64,000 nt of DNA, taken from the NCBI GenBank assembly GCA_963847345.1, contig CAWJZU010000013.1:124001-188000 (forward strand), given 5' to 3'. The stretch is from DATARH01 sp963847345 (lineage in GTDB: Bacteria; Pseudomonadota; Alphaproteobacteria; ATCC43930; CGMCC-115725). Each line of letters begins with the position of its first letter. Positions within the stretch are counted from its first letter, which is position 1. Of this stretch, positions 36,520-45,770 are shown in pieces. A model generated the notes under the pieces. The model made no database searches, was not told where the DNA came from, and was given only the letters and a program-made list of their open reading frames with translations. The position numbers and the translations under genes were made by a program.

Positions 36520-38578
36520 CTACCGCGCGTTATCAATCCGACCGCACGCAATGTCGAGCCAGCCCTGTGCGGTCACCGCCGCCTTATCGCCGGGGCGCAG
36601 CAGCACGGTTGTCATCGCCGATTCGATCACCGCCGGCCCGGCGACGCGCTGCGTCGGCGCGAGCGCGTCGAAGCGGTAGACCGGCGCCGCCATCCACCCG
36701 TCCAGGTGGATGCGGCGCTCGGCATGCGGCGGGGCAGGTGGAGCAGACGGCAGGTCCGGCTCGCGCGGCAACTCCTCGAGGATCCCAGAAACGGTGACGC
36801 GCGCGTTGACCAGCACGCTTTCCTGGTCCGGCATCGCATAGGTGTAGAGAGCTTCGTGGCGGCGGTGGAAGCGTTCGACGATCTGCGGCAGCGGGTCGGC
36901 GGCGGACCAGTCGACATCATCGAGCGGCACGGTGATCTCGAAGACCTGCTCGCCGTAGCGCATGTCGGCCGATCGGGAAGCGCGCGCCGGCCCGGCGAAC
37001 GAAGCGCGCAGGCGGCGCATGCCCTCGGCCTCCATGTCGCCGAACAGATGCTTGACGGCGGCGCCGTCGAGCGCGCCGGCGTCGCCGATATGGGTGCGCG
37101 ACACCTCGAAGCGGAGATCGGTCGCGAGCATCCCCCAGGCCGACAGCACCGCCGCGACGCGCGGTACGATAACCCGTGAAAGGCCGAGCTGGCACGCGAT
37201 GTCGGTGGCGTGCAGCCCAGCCGCGCCGCCGAACGCGAACAGCGCGAACCGCCGGGGATCGACGCCGCGCCGCACCGAGACGAGCCGCACGCCCTCGGCC
37301 ATATTCGTGTTGACGATGCGGTGAATGCCTGACGCCGCCGCGATCCGGTCGAGGCCGAGCGCGGCGGCTATCGCATCGACGGCTCTCTCGGCCGCTGGCC
37401 GGTCGAGCCGGCGCTCGCCGCCGAGGAAATTGTCGGGGTCGAGATAGCCGAGGACGAGATTGGCGTCGGTGACGGTCGCGTTCACGCCGCCCTGGCCGTA
37501 GCAGGCCGGACCCGGCACGGCGCCGGCGCTTTCCGGCCCGACATGCAGGATACCGCCAGCATCGACCCGCGCGGTCGAGCCGCCGCCGGCGCCGATGCTC
37601 GCGATATCGAGGCTGTTCAAGGCGATGCGGTGGCCGCCGATCTTGCGGTTCATGACCAGCGCCGCCTCGCCGTCCGCCACCAGGCTGATGTCGGTCGAGG
37701 TGCCGCCCATGTCGAACGGGATCAGGTTTTCGGCCCCGATCAGCCGCGCCGCATAGACGCTGCCGGCGACCCCGCCGGCCGGTCCCGACAGCACGGCGCC
37801 AGCCGCGAGCCTGCCGGCCTCGGCGATCGGCGCGACGCCGCCATGCGACTGGATTATCAGCGTCGGCCCCTTATAGCCGGCCTCGCCGAGCCGGGTTTCC
37901 AGCCGCGCCAGATAGCGCGCCAGCACCGGGCCGACATAGGCGTTGACGATTGTCGTCGAGACCCGCTCGAACTCCTTGATCTGCGGCAGGACCTCGGAGG
38001 ACAGCGAGACATAGGCGTCGGGCAGGGCGCGTTTGAGCGCCTCGGCGGTGGCGTGTTCGTGGCGCGGGTCGCGCCAGGCGTGCAGATAGCAGACCGCGAC
38101 CGCCTCGATCTTTTCCTGTTGCAGCACGGCGATCGCGGCGTCGAGCGAGGCCGGGTCGAGCGGGATTTCGACGCGGCCGTCGGCGCGCATCCGCTCGCGC
38201 ACACCGAGGCGCAGCCGGCGCGGCACGAGCTGCTCGGGCGGCGGCATGCGGAGATTGTAGCGGTCGTCCTTGAGCCCCTCGCGCATCTCGATGACGTCGC
38301 GATGGCCTTCGGTGGTAAGCAGACCGAGCCGCGCGCCCTTGCGTTCGAGCAGCGCGTTGGTCGCGACGGTCGTGCCGTGCACGATGCGGTCGGTCTGCGC
38401 CAGCAGCGCGGCGCGGTCGAGGCCGAGGCCGGGCGGCGAGCTGGTCGAGGCCGTCGAGCACGCCGAGCGAGGGGTCCTGCGGGGTCGATGGCACTTTCGC
38501 GAGCGTCGTCGCGCCGCCTGTGTCGATCGCGACGAGATCGGTAAACGTGCCGCCGACATCGATGCCGATGCGGTACAC
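36520..38578 (-). CDS. hyuA: Hydantoinase/oxoprolinase subunit A (apparent frameshift)
   Basis: ATP-dependent subunit of the HyuA/N-methylhydantoinase/acetophenone carboxylase type, about 685 aa. The N-terminus MYRIGIDVGGTFTDLVAID is the actin-like ATPase start. The frame changes near 38434, after LDGLDQLAA; removing one C restores GLGLDRAALLAQTD and IVHGTTVATNALLERKG. Further features: IPFDMGGTSTDISLV and IASIGAGGGSTARVDAGG. It is transcribed after hyuB (96 bp apart). With HyuB it would hydrolyse or carboxylate a cyclic amide or ketone at the expense of ATP; the substrate is unknown. Confidence 0.88.
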
Positions 38579-38620
38579 CGCCTATGCCCCCACCTTCAAT
38601 ACCCCCACCCTGATCTTCTC

Positions 38621-38655
38621 CAGCCCTCCCCGGCTAAGCCCGGCGAGGGGGAGGG
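38621..38655. repeat. CCCTCCCC/GGGGAGGG palindrome in the hyuB-hyuA spacer
   Basis: The spacer contains CCCTCCCCGG, CTAAG, then CCGGCGAGGGGGAGGG, an imperfect inverted repeat able to form a GC-rich hairpin. Similar 'CCCTCCCC..GGGGAGGG' elements are common dispersed repeats in alphaproteobacteria. A degenerate relative sits at about 23800-23862. Confidence 0.6.
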
Positions 38656-38673
38656 AATTCGAACCGCGCGGGG

Positions 38674-40360
38674 TCATCGCGTCACAAACCCGTTCGCGAC
38701 ATCCTCCGCGATCGCGGCCGGGTCGCGCTTCTCGGGGTCGCCCCAGCCGCCGCCGCCGCCCGGATTCGAGGACGAGACGGTCGCCGGGGCGGATCACGAG
38801 GCCGGTTTCCTTGGTCCGGATCGGGCGCGGCGCCTCGTTGCCGGAATAGAGCAGATAACGGTGCGGCAGCCCGTCGTTGCCGCCGAGAATGCCGCAGGCG
38901 CCGTATTTGACGCCGTCGCCGGCCGTGTTGCCGATTGCCGGCTCGGCGGTCTCGACGACCATCTCGACGATGCCGCCGGGGCCGCCGCGATACTGCCCGG
39001 CGCCGCCCGAATCCGGGCGGAATTCGTGCGTCTTGAAGAACAGCGGAAAGCGCACCTCGGTGACTTCGAGGCTGCCGAATTTGATGCCGCCGGCCGCCTG
39101 CCATTCGCCGGCTCCGGGCCAGCCGTCGCCGGCCGAGGACCCGCCGCCGCCGGGACGCGCCTGAAAGAAATGCCAGATGAACGGGCGCCCGCCGGGATCG
39201 CCATCCGGCGCGGGGCGGCGCGGGTCGCTTCCCTGGATCGCGATGCGGAAACGGCGTCCCCAGCCAGCCATCGCGCGTTCCGGGCAGGCGGGCGCCAAGG
39301 CCTTGATGATCGCCTCAAGAATTTCCTGGGCGCAGTGGTTGGTCGCAAGCGTCACCGGCGCGCCGGGATTGGCCCAGACGACCGTGCCGGGTTCGGCGAT
39401 GATCTCCAGCGGGCGGAACGTGCCGTCGTTTTTCGGCGTGTCCGGGTCGATCAGATAGGACAGCGCGACGACGACCGACGAGTACATGTTCGGATAGGAC
39501 GAGTTGATAAAGCTCGCGACCTGCCGATGCGAGTCGCTGAGGTCGATTTTCAGGTCGCTGCCGGATTTCGTGACCGTGGCGCGGATATGGATGTCCTCGT
39601 TGCCGCGCCCGTCGTCGTCGAGCAATGCCTCGCCGAAATAGACCCCGTCCTTCCATTCGGCAATGACCGCGCGGGTCTGGCGTTCGGCACCGTCGAGCAC
39701 GGCCTCGATCGCCTGATGCGTCACCTCCCAGCCGAATTCGTTGCCCAGCGCCAGAAATCGCCGCTCGCCGACATGCGCCGAGCCGATCATCGCCGCGAGA
39801 TCGCCGCGGAAGTCGCGCGGATGGCGCACATTGGTCGCGATCATCTGCATCACATCGCGCCGGATCTCGCCGCGGTCGTAGAGTTTCAAGGGCGTGATGC
39901 GGATGCCCTCCTGCCAGATGTCGGTCGCGCTGGCGTTGTAGGCGCCGTGCGTCGCGCCGCCGATATCGCTCTGATGCGCCCGGTTGATCGACCAGAAGCG
40001 CGGCTCGCCCTGATCTCCATTTGGTTCAAAGATCGGCACGAACGCGGTCAGGTCGGGCAGATGGTTGCCGCCGTGATACGGATCGTTGAGCAGGAAGACG
40101 TCGCCCGGATTGATGTCGCCGCGGAAGAACTCGGTCATCGCCTTCGCCGCGAACGGCAAAGCGCCGACATGGATCGGCACGTGCTCGGCCTGCGCGATCA
40201 GGCGGCCGTCGAGATCGCAGATCGCGGTCGAGAAATCGCGGCTCGAATTGAGAATTTGCGAGTAGGCGGTGCGCAGCATCGCCTCGCCCATCTCCTCGAC
40301 GATCGCGAGCAGCCGGTGCTGCACGACCGAGACGACGACCGGATCGACGGGGTTGGGCAT
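38674..40360 (-). CDS. hyuB: Hydantoinase/oxoprolinase subunit B (apparent frameshift near C-terminus)
   Basis: Partner of HyuA, about 561 aa after repair. Start MPNPVDPVVVSVVQHRL at 40360. Conserved blocks: EEMGEAMLRTAYSQILNSSRDFS, AEHVPIHVGALPF, FLLNDPYHGGNHLPDLT, NRAHQSDIGGATHGAYN and IKFGSLEVTEVRFPLFFKTHEF (here given as partial anchors). The frame breaks in a CGG-repeat stretch near 38751-38763; dropping one base gives SGGGGGWGDPEKRDP and an end at TGA 38674. The 176-bp gap to the divergent CoA transferase carries a palindromic repeat. Confidence 0.88.
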
Positions 40361-40430
40361 ACGGCCTCCGACCGAGGGAACCAGCGCCAAAATGGCCCGT
40401 TCCTGCCGGTCGCGCCAGCTTTGCCTTCTG

Positions 40431-40516
40431 CGTCATTGCGAGTGGCGAAGCGACGAAGCAATCTCGATCCCGCAACACTCGGCTATCCGAGATTGCGTCG
40501 CTACGCTCGCAATGAC
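40431..40516. repeat. Palindromic element with GTCATTGCGAG arms
   Basis: Inverted repeat: CGTCATTGCGAGTGGCGAAG and CAATCTCG on the left pair with CGAGATTG and CTACGCTCGCAATGAC on the right. This 'GTCATTGCGAG..CAATCTCG' element is a known type of dispersed repeat in many proteobacterial genomes. It occupies the divergent hyuB/CoA-transferase promoter region. Confidence 0.85.
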
Positions 40517-40536
40517 AGACAGGAGGGACCGCCGCG

Positions 40537-41737
40537 ATGACCGAACGGATTTTTGACGGGCTCCGGGTCATCGATTGCGCGAGCTTTATCGCCGGGCCGG
40601 CGGCGGCGACGGTGATGTCGGATTTTGGCGCCGAGGTCATCAAGATCGAGCCGCCCGGCAGCGGCGACCCGTATCGCAGGCGCGCCGTGCCGATCCCGGG
40701 ACGGCCGGCGATCAACCCCGGCTTCGTGCTCGACAGCCGCAACAAGAAAAGCCTCGCGCTCGACCTGCGGAGCGATGCCGGGCGCGAGGTGCTGTATCGT
40801 CTCGTGCGCGGCGCCGACGTTTTCATCACGAACTACCCGCCGCCCGTAAGACAGCGCCTCAAGATCACCTATGACGACCTGTCGCATCTCAACGAGCGGC
40901 TGATCTACGCCTCGTTCACCGGCTACGGCGAGACCGGCCCGGAGGCCAACAAGCCCGGCTTCGACGCGACCGCGTGGTGGGCCCGCACCGGCCTCATGCA
41001 CCTTGTGCGCGCCGGCGAGGAGGCGACCCCGGCGCGCTCATTGCCGGGCATGGGCGACCACCCGTCGGCGATGGGCACCTACGGCGCGATCGTCACGGCG
41101 CTGTACCAGCGCGAGCGCACCGGGCGGGGCAACTACGTCAGTTCGTCATTGCTGGCGAACGGGTTGTGGGCGAACGGCTGCTCGGTGCAGGCGGCGCTGT
41201 GCGGCGACCCGGTGGCGCCGCAGCCGCCGCGCGAGGCGGCGGTCAACGCGCTGCGCGTGCATTACCGCTGCGGTGACGGACGCTGGCTGCTGCTGTCGAT
41301 CGCGTCGGACGAATGGCGCTGGGACAAGTTCAAATCAGTGTCTCGACGACCCGGCGCTCGACGATCCGCGCTATGCCAGCGTCGCGTCGCGCGAGCAGAA
41401 CGCCCGCGCGCTGGTGCGCGAACTCGACCGCGTCTTCGCGACGCGCGGCCTCGCGCATTGGCGGCGCGTGCTGGACGAGGCCGGGCTGATCTTCGGCATC
41501 GTCGCCGAGACGCCGGACATTGCGACCGACGAGCAGGCGCTGGCGGCCGGGCATCTCGTGCGGTTCAGCGACGCCGAATACATGACCGTCAACAGCCCGA
41601 TCGAGATCGGCGGCCAAGAGAAGGTGCCGCCACGCCTCGCCCCCGATGTCGGCGAGCACAGCGAAGAGGTGCTGCGTGAGGCGGGCTATGCCGATGCCGA
41701 GATCGCCACGCTGCGCGAGGCCGGCGTGATCGGCTGA
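40537..41737 (+). CDS. CaiB/BaiF-type (family III) CoA transferase (apparent frameshift)
   Basis: Transfers CoA between organic acids. Protein of about 399 aa after repair, start MTERIFDGLRVIDCASFIAG. Family blocks: DFGAEVIKIEPPGSGDPYR, the catalytic-region segment KKSLALDLRSDAGREVL, ADVFITNYPP, and SFTGYGETGPEANKPGFDAT, with an invariant-Asp candidate in the last. The frame breaks near 41334; removing one T restores DKFKQCLDDPALDDPRYAS. The C-terminus runs to 41737 (EAGVIG). Divergent from hyuBA and followed by an MFS carrier, so it may activate the product of the hydantoinase-type enzyme. Confidence 0.9.
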
Positions 41738-41862
41738 GCGCGCGAGTCTTCTAGAATGCGTAAGGTCCCTCACCGGCGGATCAGCCTTGCCGAACCGGAG
41801 CTTGCCGGCTGCCTAGATGCGCGCCATTTTGAGAGCCGCACAAAGGGAGGAATAGGCGCGGA

Positions 41863-43143
41863 ATGACGACGGAAGCGCTGGCGGCGCCGGGCGGCCTGCG
41901 CCGCAGGGCGGGAGAATACCAGGCGATCGCGCTGGTTTCGGCGGCGCATTTCGTCAATCACTTCCAGCACCTTGTGCTGCCGCCGCTGTTCCCTCTCTTG
42001 AAGGCGGAGCTTGGGGTCGATTTTCTCCAGCTCGGCCTGGCGCTGACGGTCGCGAACGTGCTGGCGGTGACGGCGCAGCTGCCGGTCGGGTTTCTGGTCG
42101 ACCGGCTCGGTTCCCGGCGCATGCTGGTCGCGGCGCTGCTCGGCGCCGGGATCGCGTTTATCGGGTTCGGCCTGTCCCCGTCCTATTGGCACCTGCTACT
42201 GGCGATGGCGCTGGTCGGGTTGACCAACGCGGTGTTTCATCCGGCCGACTACGCCTTGCTGTCGCACAAGATTCCGGCGACCCGGCTCGGCCGCGCCTTT
42301 TCGATCCATACCTTCTCCGGGTTTCTCGGCAACGCCGTGGCGCCGGTCACGATGCTGGCTCTGGTCGCGTTCGGGGGCTTGAGCTTCGGGCTGATCGCGG
42401 CCGGGGTTCTCGCGATTGTTGTCGCGCTGCCGCTGGGGCTGGCGCGCGGCGTCGAGGAGAGGCCCGCGGCTGTCGCCGCCGCACACGCGCCCGCGACGTC
42501 CGGGTCGGCGGGTCCGAAGCTGGGCATGACCGCGATCCTTACCCCGGCGATTCTGGGGCTCACCGGGTTCTTCGCGCTGATGAGCCTGTCGAGCAGCGGC
42601 ATCAGCACGTTCTCGGTCGTCGCGCTGACGACAGCGTATGGCACGCCGCTCTCGGTCGCGAATCTGGCGCTGACCGCGTATCTCGCGGCGCAGGCGCTGG
42701 GCGTCCTCGGCGGCGGCTTTATCGCCGACCTGACGCGACGGCACGCCGATGTTGCGGCGCTCGGCTACGCGATCAACGCCGGCATCGTGGCGATGATCGG
42801 GCTGGTGGCGCTCGGAACGGCACCGCTGATTATCGCGATGGCGGCGGCCGGGTTGCTCGGCGGGCTGATCATGCCGTCGCGCGACATGCTGGTGCGCGCC
42901 GCCGCGCCGCCCGGGGCTGTCGGACGCACGTTCGGTGTCGTCACCACTGGGTTCAACTTCGCCGGGATGCTCGGGCCGCTGATGTTCGGCTACATCATGG
43001 ACCAGGGGTCGCCGCGCTGGGTGTTCCTCATCAGCATGGTGTTCATGGCGATCACCGCGCTCACCGCATGGCTCGGCGACCGGCACGTCGCCGCGAAGCG
43101 CCGCGAGCGCGCACGGGTGGCGGAGGCGGCCGCGGCCGACTGA
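41863..43143 (+). CDS. MFS transporter (Fsr-like)
   Basis: Major facilitator of 426 aa; ATG 41863 follows GGGAGGA. Twelve hydrophobic helices. Signature segments: SAAHFVNHFQHLVLPPLFPLL in the first helix, VGFLVDRLGSRRML in loop 2-3, TNAVFHPADYALLSHKI and GRAFSIHTFSGFLGNA. These match the fosmidomycin-resistance-like carriers often found beside catabolic genes. A second half with SVANLALTAYLAAQALGVLGGGFIADLT is intact. The substrate is unknown; coupling to the CoA transferase is inferred from position. Confidence 0.85.
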   Translation: MTTEALAAPGGLRRRAGEYQAIALVSAAHFVNHFQHLVLPPLFPLLKAELGVDFLQLGLALTVANVLAVTAQLPVGFLVDRLGSRRMLVAALLGAGIAFIGFGLSPSYWHLLLAMALVGLTNAVFHPADYALLSHKIPATRLGRAFSIHTFSGFLGNAVAPVTMLALVAFGGLSFGLIAAGVLAIVVALPLGLARGVEERPAAVAAAHAPATSGSAGPKLGMTAILTPAILGLTGFFALMSLSSSGISTFSVVALTTAYGTPLSVANLALTAYLAAQALGVLGGGFIADLTRRHADVAALGYAINAGIVAMIGLVALGTAPLIIAMAAAGLLGGLIMPSRDMLVRAAAPPGAVGRTFGVVTTGFNFAGMLGPLMFGYIMDQGSPRWVFLISMVFMAITALTAWLGDRHVAAKRRERARVAEAAAAD

Positions 43144-43212
43144 GCCCGGCCTGACTTGCGGTCGCCGCGCGGTGGGTTCATGCTGCGTCCGAAACGGCAG
43201 CGGAGCGTCGCG

Positions 43213-44652
43213 ATGGGTGCTGTGCCGCAAGACGGTCTGGTCGCAATCGTCAAGCGCGACTGTCCGACCTGCGTGATGACGGCCCCGGTCCTCGGCGAGT
43301 TGGCGCGACGCGGCGGGCTCACTGTCTACACGCAGGACGATCCCGATTTCCCGGAAACGGTGGGGGCGCGCGAAGCCGATCTCGACCTCGACGTTTCCCA
43401 TAGGCTCAAAATCGAGATCGTGCCGACGCTGATCCGGATGGAAGGCGGGCGCGAGGCGGCGCGTACCTACGGCTGGGACCGCGGCGAATGGGAGCGGCTG
43501 ACAGGAATTTCCGGTCTTGGGTCCGGCCTGCCGGAGTCGCAGCCGGGCTGCGGCGCGAAGAATGTCGAGCCGGGCGTGATCGAACGCCTGAAGGTGCGCT
43601 TCAACGAGACCGGGCTGCGGTCCCGCCGGATCGAGATCGGCGGCGACGAGGACGAGCAGGAGGCGATGTTCGCGCGCGGCTGGTCGGACGGCCTGCCCTT
43701 GGTGCCGCCGACCGAGGAGCGCGTGCTGCGGATGCTCGACGGCACCGCGCGCGACCCGCAGGAGGTCATCGGTCTCGTGCCGCCGGCCCTGGCAACCGCG
43801 ACCGTGGAAAAGATCGCGATCAATGCCGTGATGGCCGGGTGCAAGCCGGAATATCTGCCGGTCGTGCTGGCGACGGTCGAGGCCGTGCTCGACGAGTCGT
43901 TCGCGATGCACGGCGTGCTGGCGACGACGATGTTTGTCGGCCCGGTCGTCATCGTCAATGGACCGGTCCGCCGCCGGATCGGCATGAACGCGAAGGGCAA
44001 TGCGCTGGGCCAGGGCAACCGCGCCAATTCATCGATCGGCCGCGCGCTGCAGCTGGTGATCCGCAATATCGGCGAGGGACGGCCGCAGGAGGTCGACCGT
44101 GCGACCCTGGGCAACCCCGGCAAGCTCGGCTATTGCTTCGCCGAGGACGAGGAAGGGTCGTCCTGGGAACCGCTGTCCGTGGAACGCGGCGTCAAGCCGG
44201 GCGTGTCGGCCGTCACCGTGTTCGCCGGGTTCGGATTGCAGGGCGTCGTCGATCAGAAATCGCGCGACCCCGAGAGCTTGGCGCGCAGCTTCGCCGAGTC
44301 GCTGAAGGCGATCCACAGCGTCAAGCTGGCGCCGGCCTGCGACGCGCTGCTCGTCGTGTGCCCCGAGCATCACCGCACCTTCCGGAATGCCGGCTGGTCG
44401 AAGGCGCGACTCTATGAAGAATTGTACCGGCTGTGCGAGATCCCCGGCGACGATCTGATCGCGGGCGCCCGAGGCATCGCGGAGGGCGGCCCACCGACGC
44501 TGGCGGGAAAAACCGTCAACAAGTTCCGCCCCGGCGGCCTCCTGATCGTGCGCGCCGGCGGCGAGGCCGGGATGTTTTCCGGCATTATTGGCGGCTGGTC
44601 GGCCGGCGGCCCCCGCGGCAGCGTGCCGGTGACGCGGGAGGCAAAATCGTGA
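43213..44652 (+). CDS. Thioredoxin-like CPTC protein with a large C-terminal domain (UGSC-cluster partner)
   Basis: Protein of 479 aa. ATG 43213, behind GGAGCG, was chosen because the thioredoxin fold starts right after it; TTG 43156 and ATG 43180 are also in frame. Residues 10-110 look thioredoxin-like with VAIVKRDCPTCVMTAP (C17, C20) and IVPTLIRM (cis-Pro). The remaining 340 residues form a separate domain: FARGWSDGLPLVPPTEERVL, AINAVMAGCKPEYLPVVLA, FVGPVVIVNGPVRRRIGMN, GNALGQGNRANSSIGRALQL and GWSAGGPRGSVPVTR. I do not know its activity. It precedes a DUF302 gene and a UGSC-family gene on the same strand. Confidence 0.72.
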   Translation: MGAVPQDGLVAIVKRDCPTCVMTAPVLGELARRGGLTVYTQDDPDFPETVGAREADLDLDVSHRLKIEIVPTLIRMEGGREAARTYGWDRGEWERLTGISGLGSGLPESQPGCGAKNVEPGVIERLKVRFNETGLRSRRIEIGGDEDEQEAMFARGWSDGLPLVPPTEERVLRMLDGTARDPQEVIGLVPPALATATVEKIAINAVMAGCKPEYLPVVLATVEAVLDESFAMHGVLATTMFVGPVVIVNGPVRRRIGMNAKGNALGQGNRANSSIGRALQLVIRNIGEGRPQEVDRATLGNPGKLGYCFAEDEEGSSWEPLSVERGVKPGVSAVTVFAGFGLQGVVDQKSRDPESLARSFAESLKAIHSVKLAPACDALLVVCPEHHRTFRNAGWSKARLYEELYRLCEIPGDDLIAGARGIAEGGPPTLAGKTVNKFRPGGLLIVRAGGEAGMFSGIIGGWSAGGPRGSVPVTREAKS

Positions 44653-44672
44653 TTTAGGGAGGGGGAGGTGCG

Positions 44673-45136
44673 ATGTTGTACTGGCGAACGCTGGTATCGC
44701 GATTGCGGTGTTTTCGATCTCCGTGGCTTCCGCGTCCGCGACAGAAGGGCTTGTCACCAAGCCGAGCGCCCATTCGGTCGATGAGACGCTCGACCGACTA
44801 GAGGCCGCACTCAAGGAACGTGGCTTCGTCATCTTCACCCGCTTGGACCATGCCGCCGCCGCTCAGGCGATGGGCCTAAAAATGCCGCGCTCAACGGTGT
44901 TGGTGTATGGCAACCCGCGCGTCGGGACGCCTCGTTTTCTCCAATATCCGACACTCGCGATCGAGTTTCCCCCGAAGGCGCTGGTTTGGGAGGACGCCGA
45001 GGGCAAGGTGTGGTTGAGCTACAACACATCGGCATGGGTCAAGGTGCTCGACAGCCGCCACGGTGTTCCCGAAAATCCCAATGCGGCGCAGGGAGATGCC
45101 GCGATGAATGCCATGACCGACGCGGCAACCAAGTGA
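44673..45136 (+). CDS. DUF302 family exported protein (apparent frameshift in signal peptide)
   Basis: Mature part is a DUF302 domain: TKPSAHSVDETLDRLEAALKE, GFVIFTRLDHAAAAQAMGL, STVLVYGNPRVGTPR and ALVWEDAEGKVWLSYN. ATG 44673, behind GGAGGGGGAGG, starts MLYWRTL in one frame; the hydrophobic core IAIAVFSISVASASA is in another. One missing base near 44693 would join them into a normal signal peptide (about 154 aa in total). The alternative is GTG 44708 without a proper signal start. DUF302 proteins are small, often periplasmic and of unknown function. It lies 20 bp after the thioredoxin-like gene. Confidence 0.8.
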
Positions 45137-45164
45137 GCGGTAACCAAGTAGATGGTGGCCGACG

Positions 45165-45239
45165 CCGGATTTCCATTTGCCGGATTTCCATTTGCCGGAT
45201 TTCCATTTGCCGGATTTCCATTTGCCGGATTTCCATTTG
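45165..45239. repeat. Five perfect 15-bp tandem repeats (CCGGATTTCCATTTG)
   Basis: The unit CCGGATTTCCATTTG is repeated five times without mismatch or spacer, directly before the Shine-Dalgarno of the UGSC gene. It is A/T-richer than its surroundings. The unit is a multiple of three, so in the UGSC frame it would read PDFHL repeats, but the strong Shine-Dalgarno and ATG lie after it. It is most likely part of the 5' leader or a protein-binding array. Confidence 0.95.
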
Positions 45240-45247
45240 AAGGAGGT
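45240..45247 (+). promoter_or_regulatory. Perfect Shine-Dalgarno (AAGGAGGT)
   Basis: AAGGAGGT lies four bases before ATG 45252. It fixes the start of the UGSC gene and excludes translation of the tandem repeats as its N-terminus. Confidence 0.9.
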
Positions 45248-45251
45248 GTCC

Positions 45252-45770
45252 ATGACGGTGCTTCTCGATCCCACGTCGGAGCGAAGTCCGACGATACGAC
45301 CGCGGCTGCCGCGGCCCGAACGCCTCGACGGGCTGACGATCGGGCTGCTCGATATCGCCAAGCCGCGGGGCGATGTGTTTCTCGACCGGATCGAAGCGCG
45401 GCTCAACGAGCGCGGCGTCGCGACACGGCGGTATAAAAAGCCGACTAACACGCGGACCGCGCCGCTGCCGCTGCAGCAGCAGATTGCGACCGAGGTTAAC
45501 CTCGTCATCGAGGGGCTGAGCGATTGAGGCTCCTGCATATCGTGCTGTACGCATGACATGGCGGAACTCGAAGCGCGCGGTATTCCATCGGTTGGCGTCG
45601 CGACGGAGGCATTCATCGAGGGCGCCAAGGCGCAGGCTCGCTCGCTCGGCACCGACCCGGCGCTGGTGTTCATCCCGCACCCGGTCCAGGACCGCACCGA
45701 CGCCGAGCTGCACCAGCTGGCCGACGACCATTTCGAGGCAATCGTCAGGTTAATGGTGACGCAGAATTGA
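45252..45770 (+). CDS. UGSC-family selenoprotein (in-frame UGA = Sec92)
   Basis: One frame from ATG 45252 to TGA 45768, interrupted only by TGA 45525-45527 at codon 92. Before it: LDGLTIGLLDIAKPRGDVFL, NERGVATRRYKKPTNT and IATEVNLVIEGLSD. After it: GSCISCCTHDMAELEARG, IPSVGVATEAFIEGAKAQ and LADDHFEAIVRLMV. The stop thus falls exactly on the first position of the [U/C]-G-S-C motif for which the family is named, in which Cys or selenocysteine occurs. With Sec inserted the protein has 172 residues. A hairpin follows at the usual bacterial SECIS distance. SelA, SelB, SelC and SelD must be encoded elsewhere for this to work. The role is unknown, presumably thiol/selenol redox, next to a CPTC thioredoxin-like protein. 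Confidence 0.85.
45525..45555 (+). promoter_or_regulatory. Candidate bacterial SECIS hairpin
   Basis: Directly after the UGA, CAU (45536-45538) pairs with AUG (45553-45555) and CGU (45541-45543) with ACG (45549-45551), with AU opposite C as an internal loop. The apical loop is GCUGU, containing G as in known bSECIS loops. The loop begins 17 nt after the UGA, within the usual 16-37 nt. The stem is short, so the assignment rests mainly on position. Confidence 0.55.

Noticed and set aside
45165..45239. CRISPR array
   Set aside because: The 15-bp units are directly adjacent with no spacers, and there are no cas genes in the window.
45252..45770. Simple nonsense pseudogene reading of the UGSC gene
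   Set aside because: The only stop is TGA and it falls exactly at the Sec/Cys position of the family motif, while the rest of both halves is conserved and in frame.
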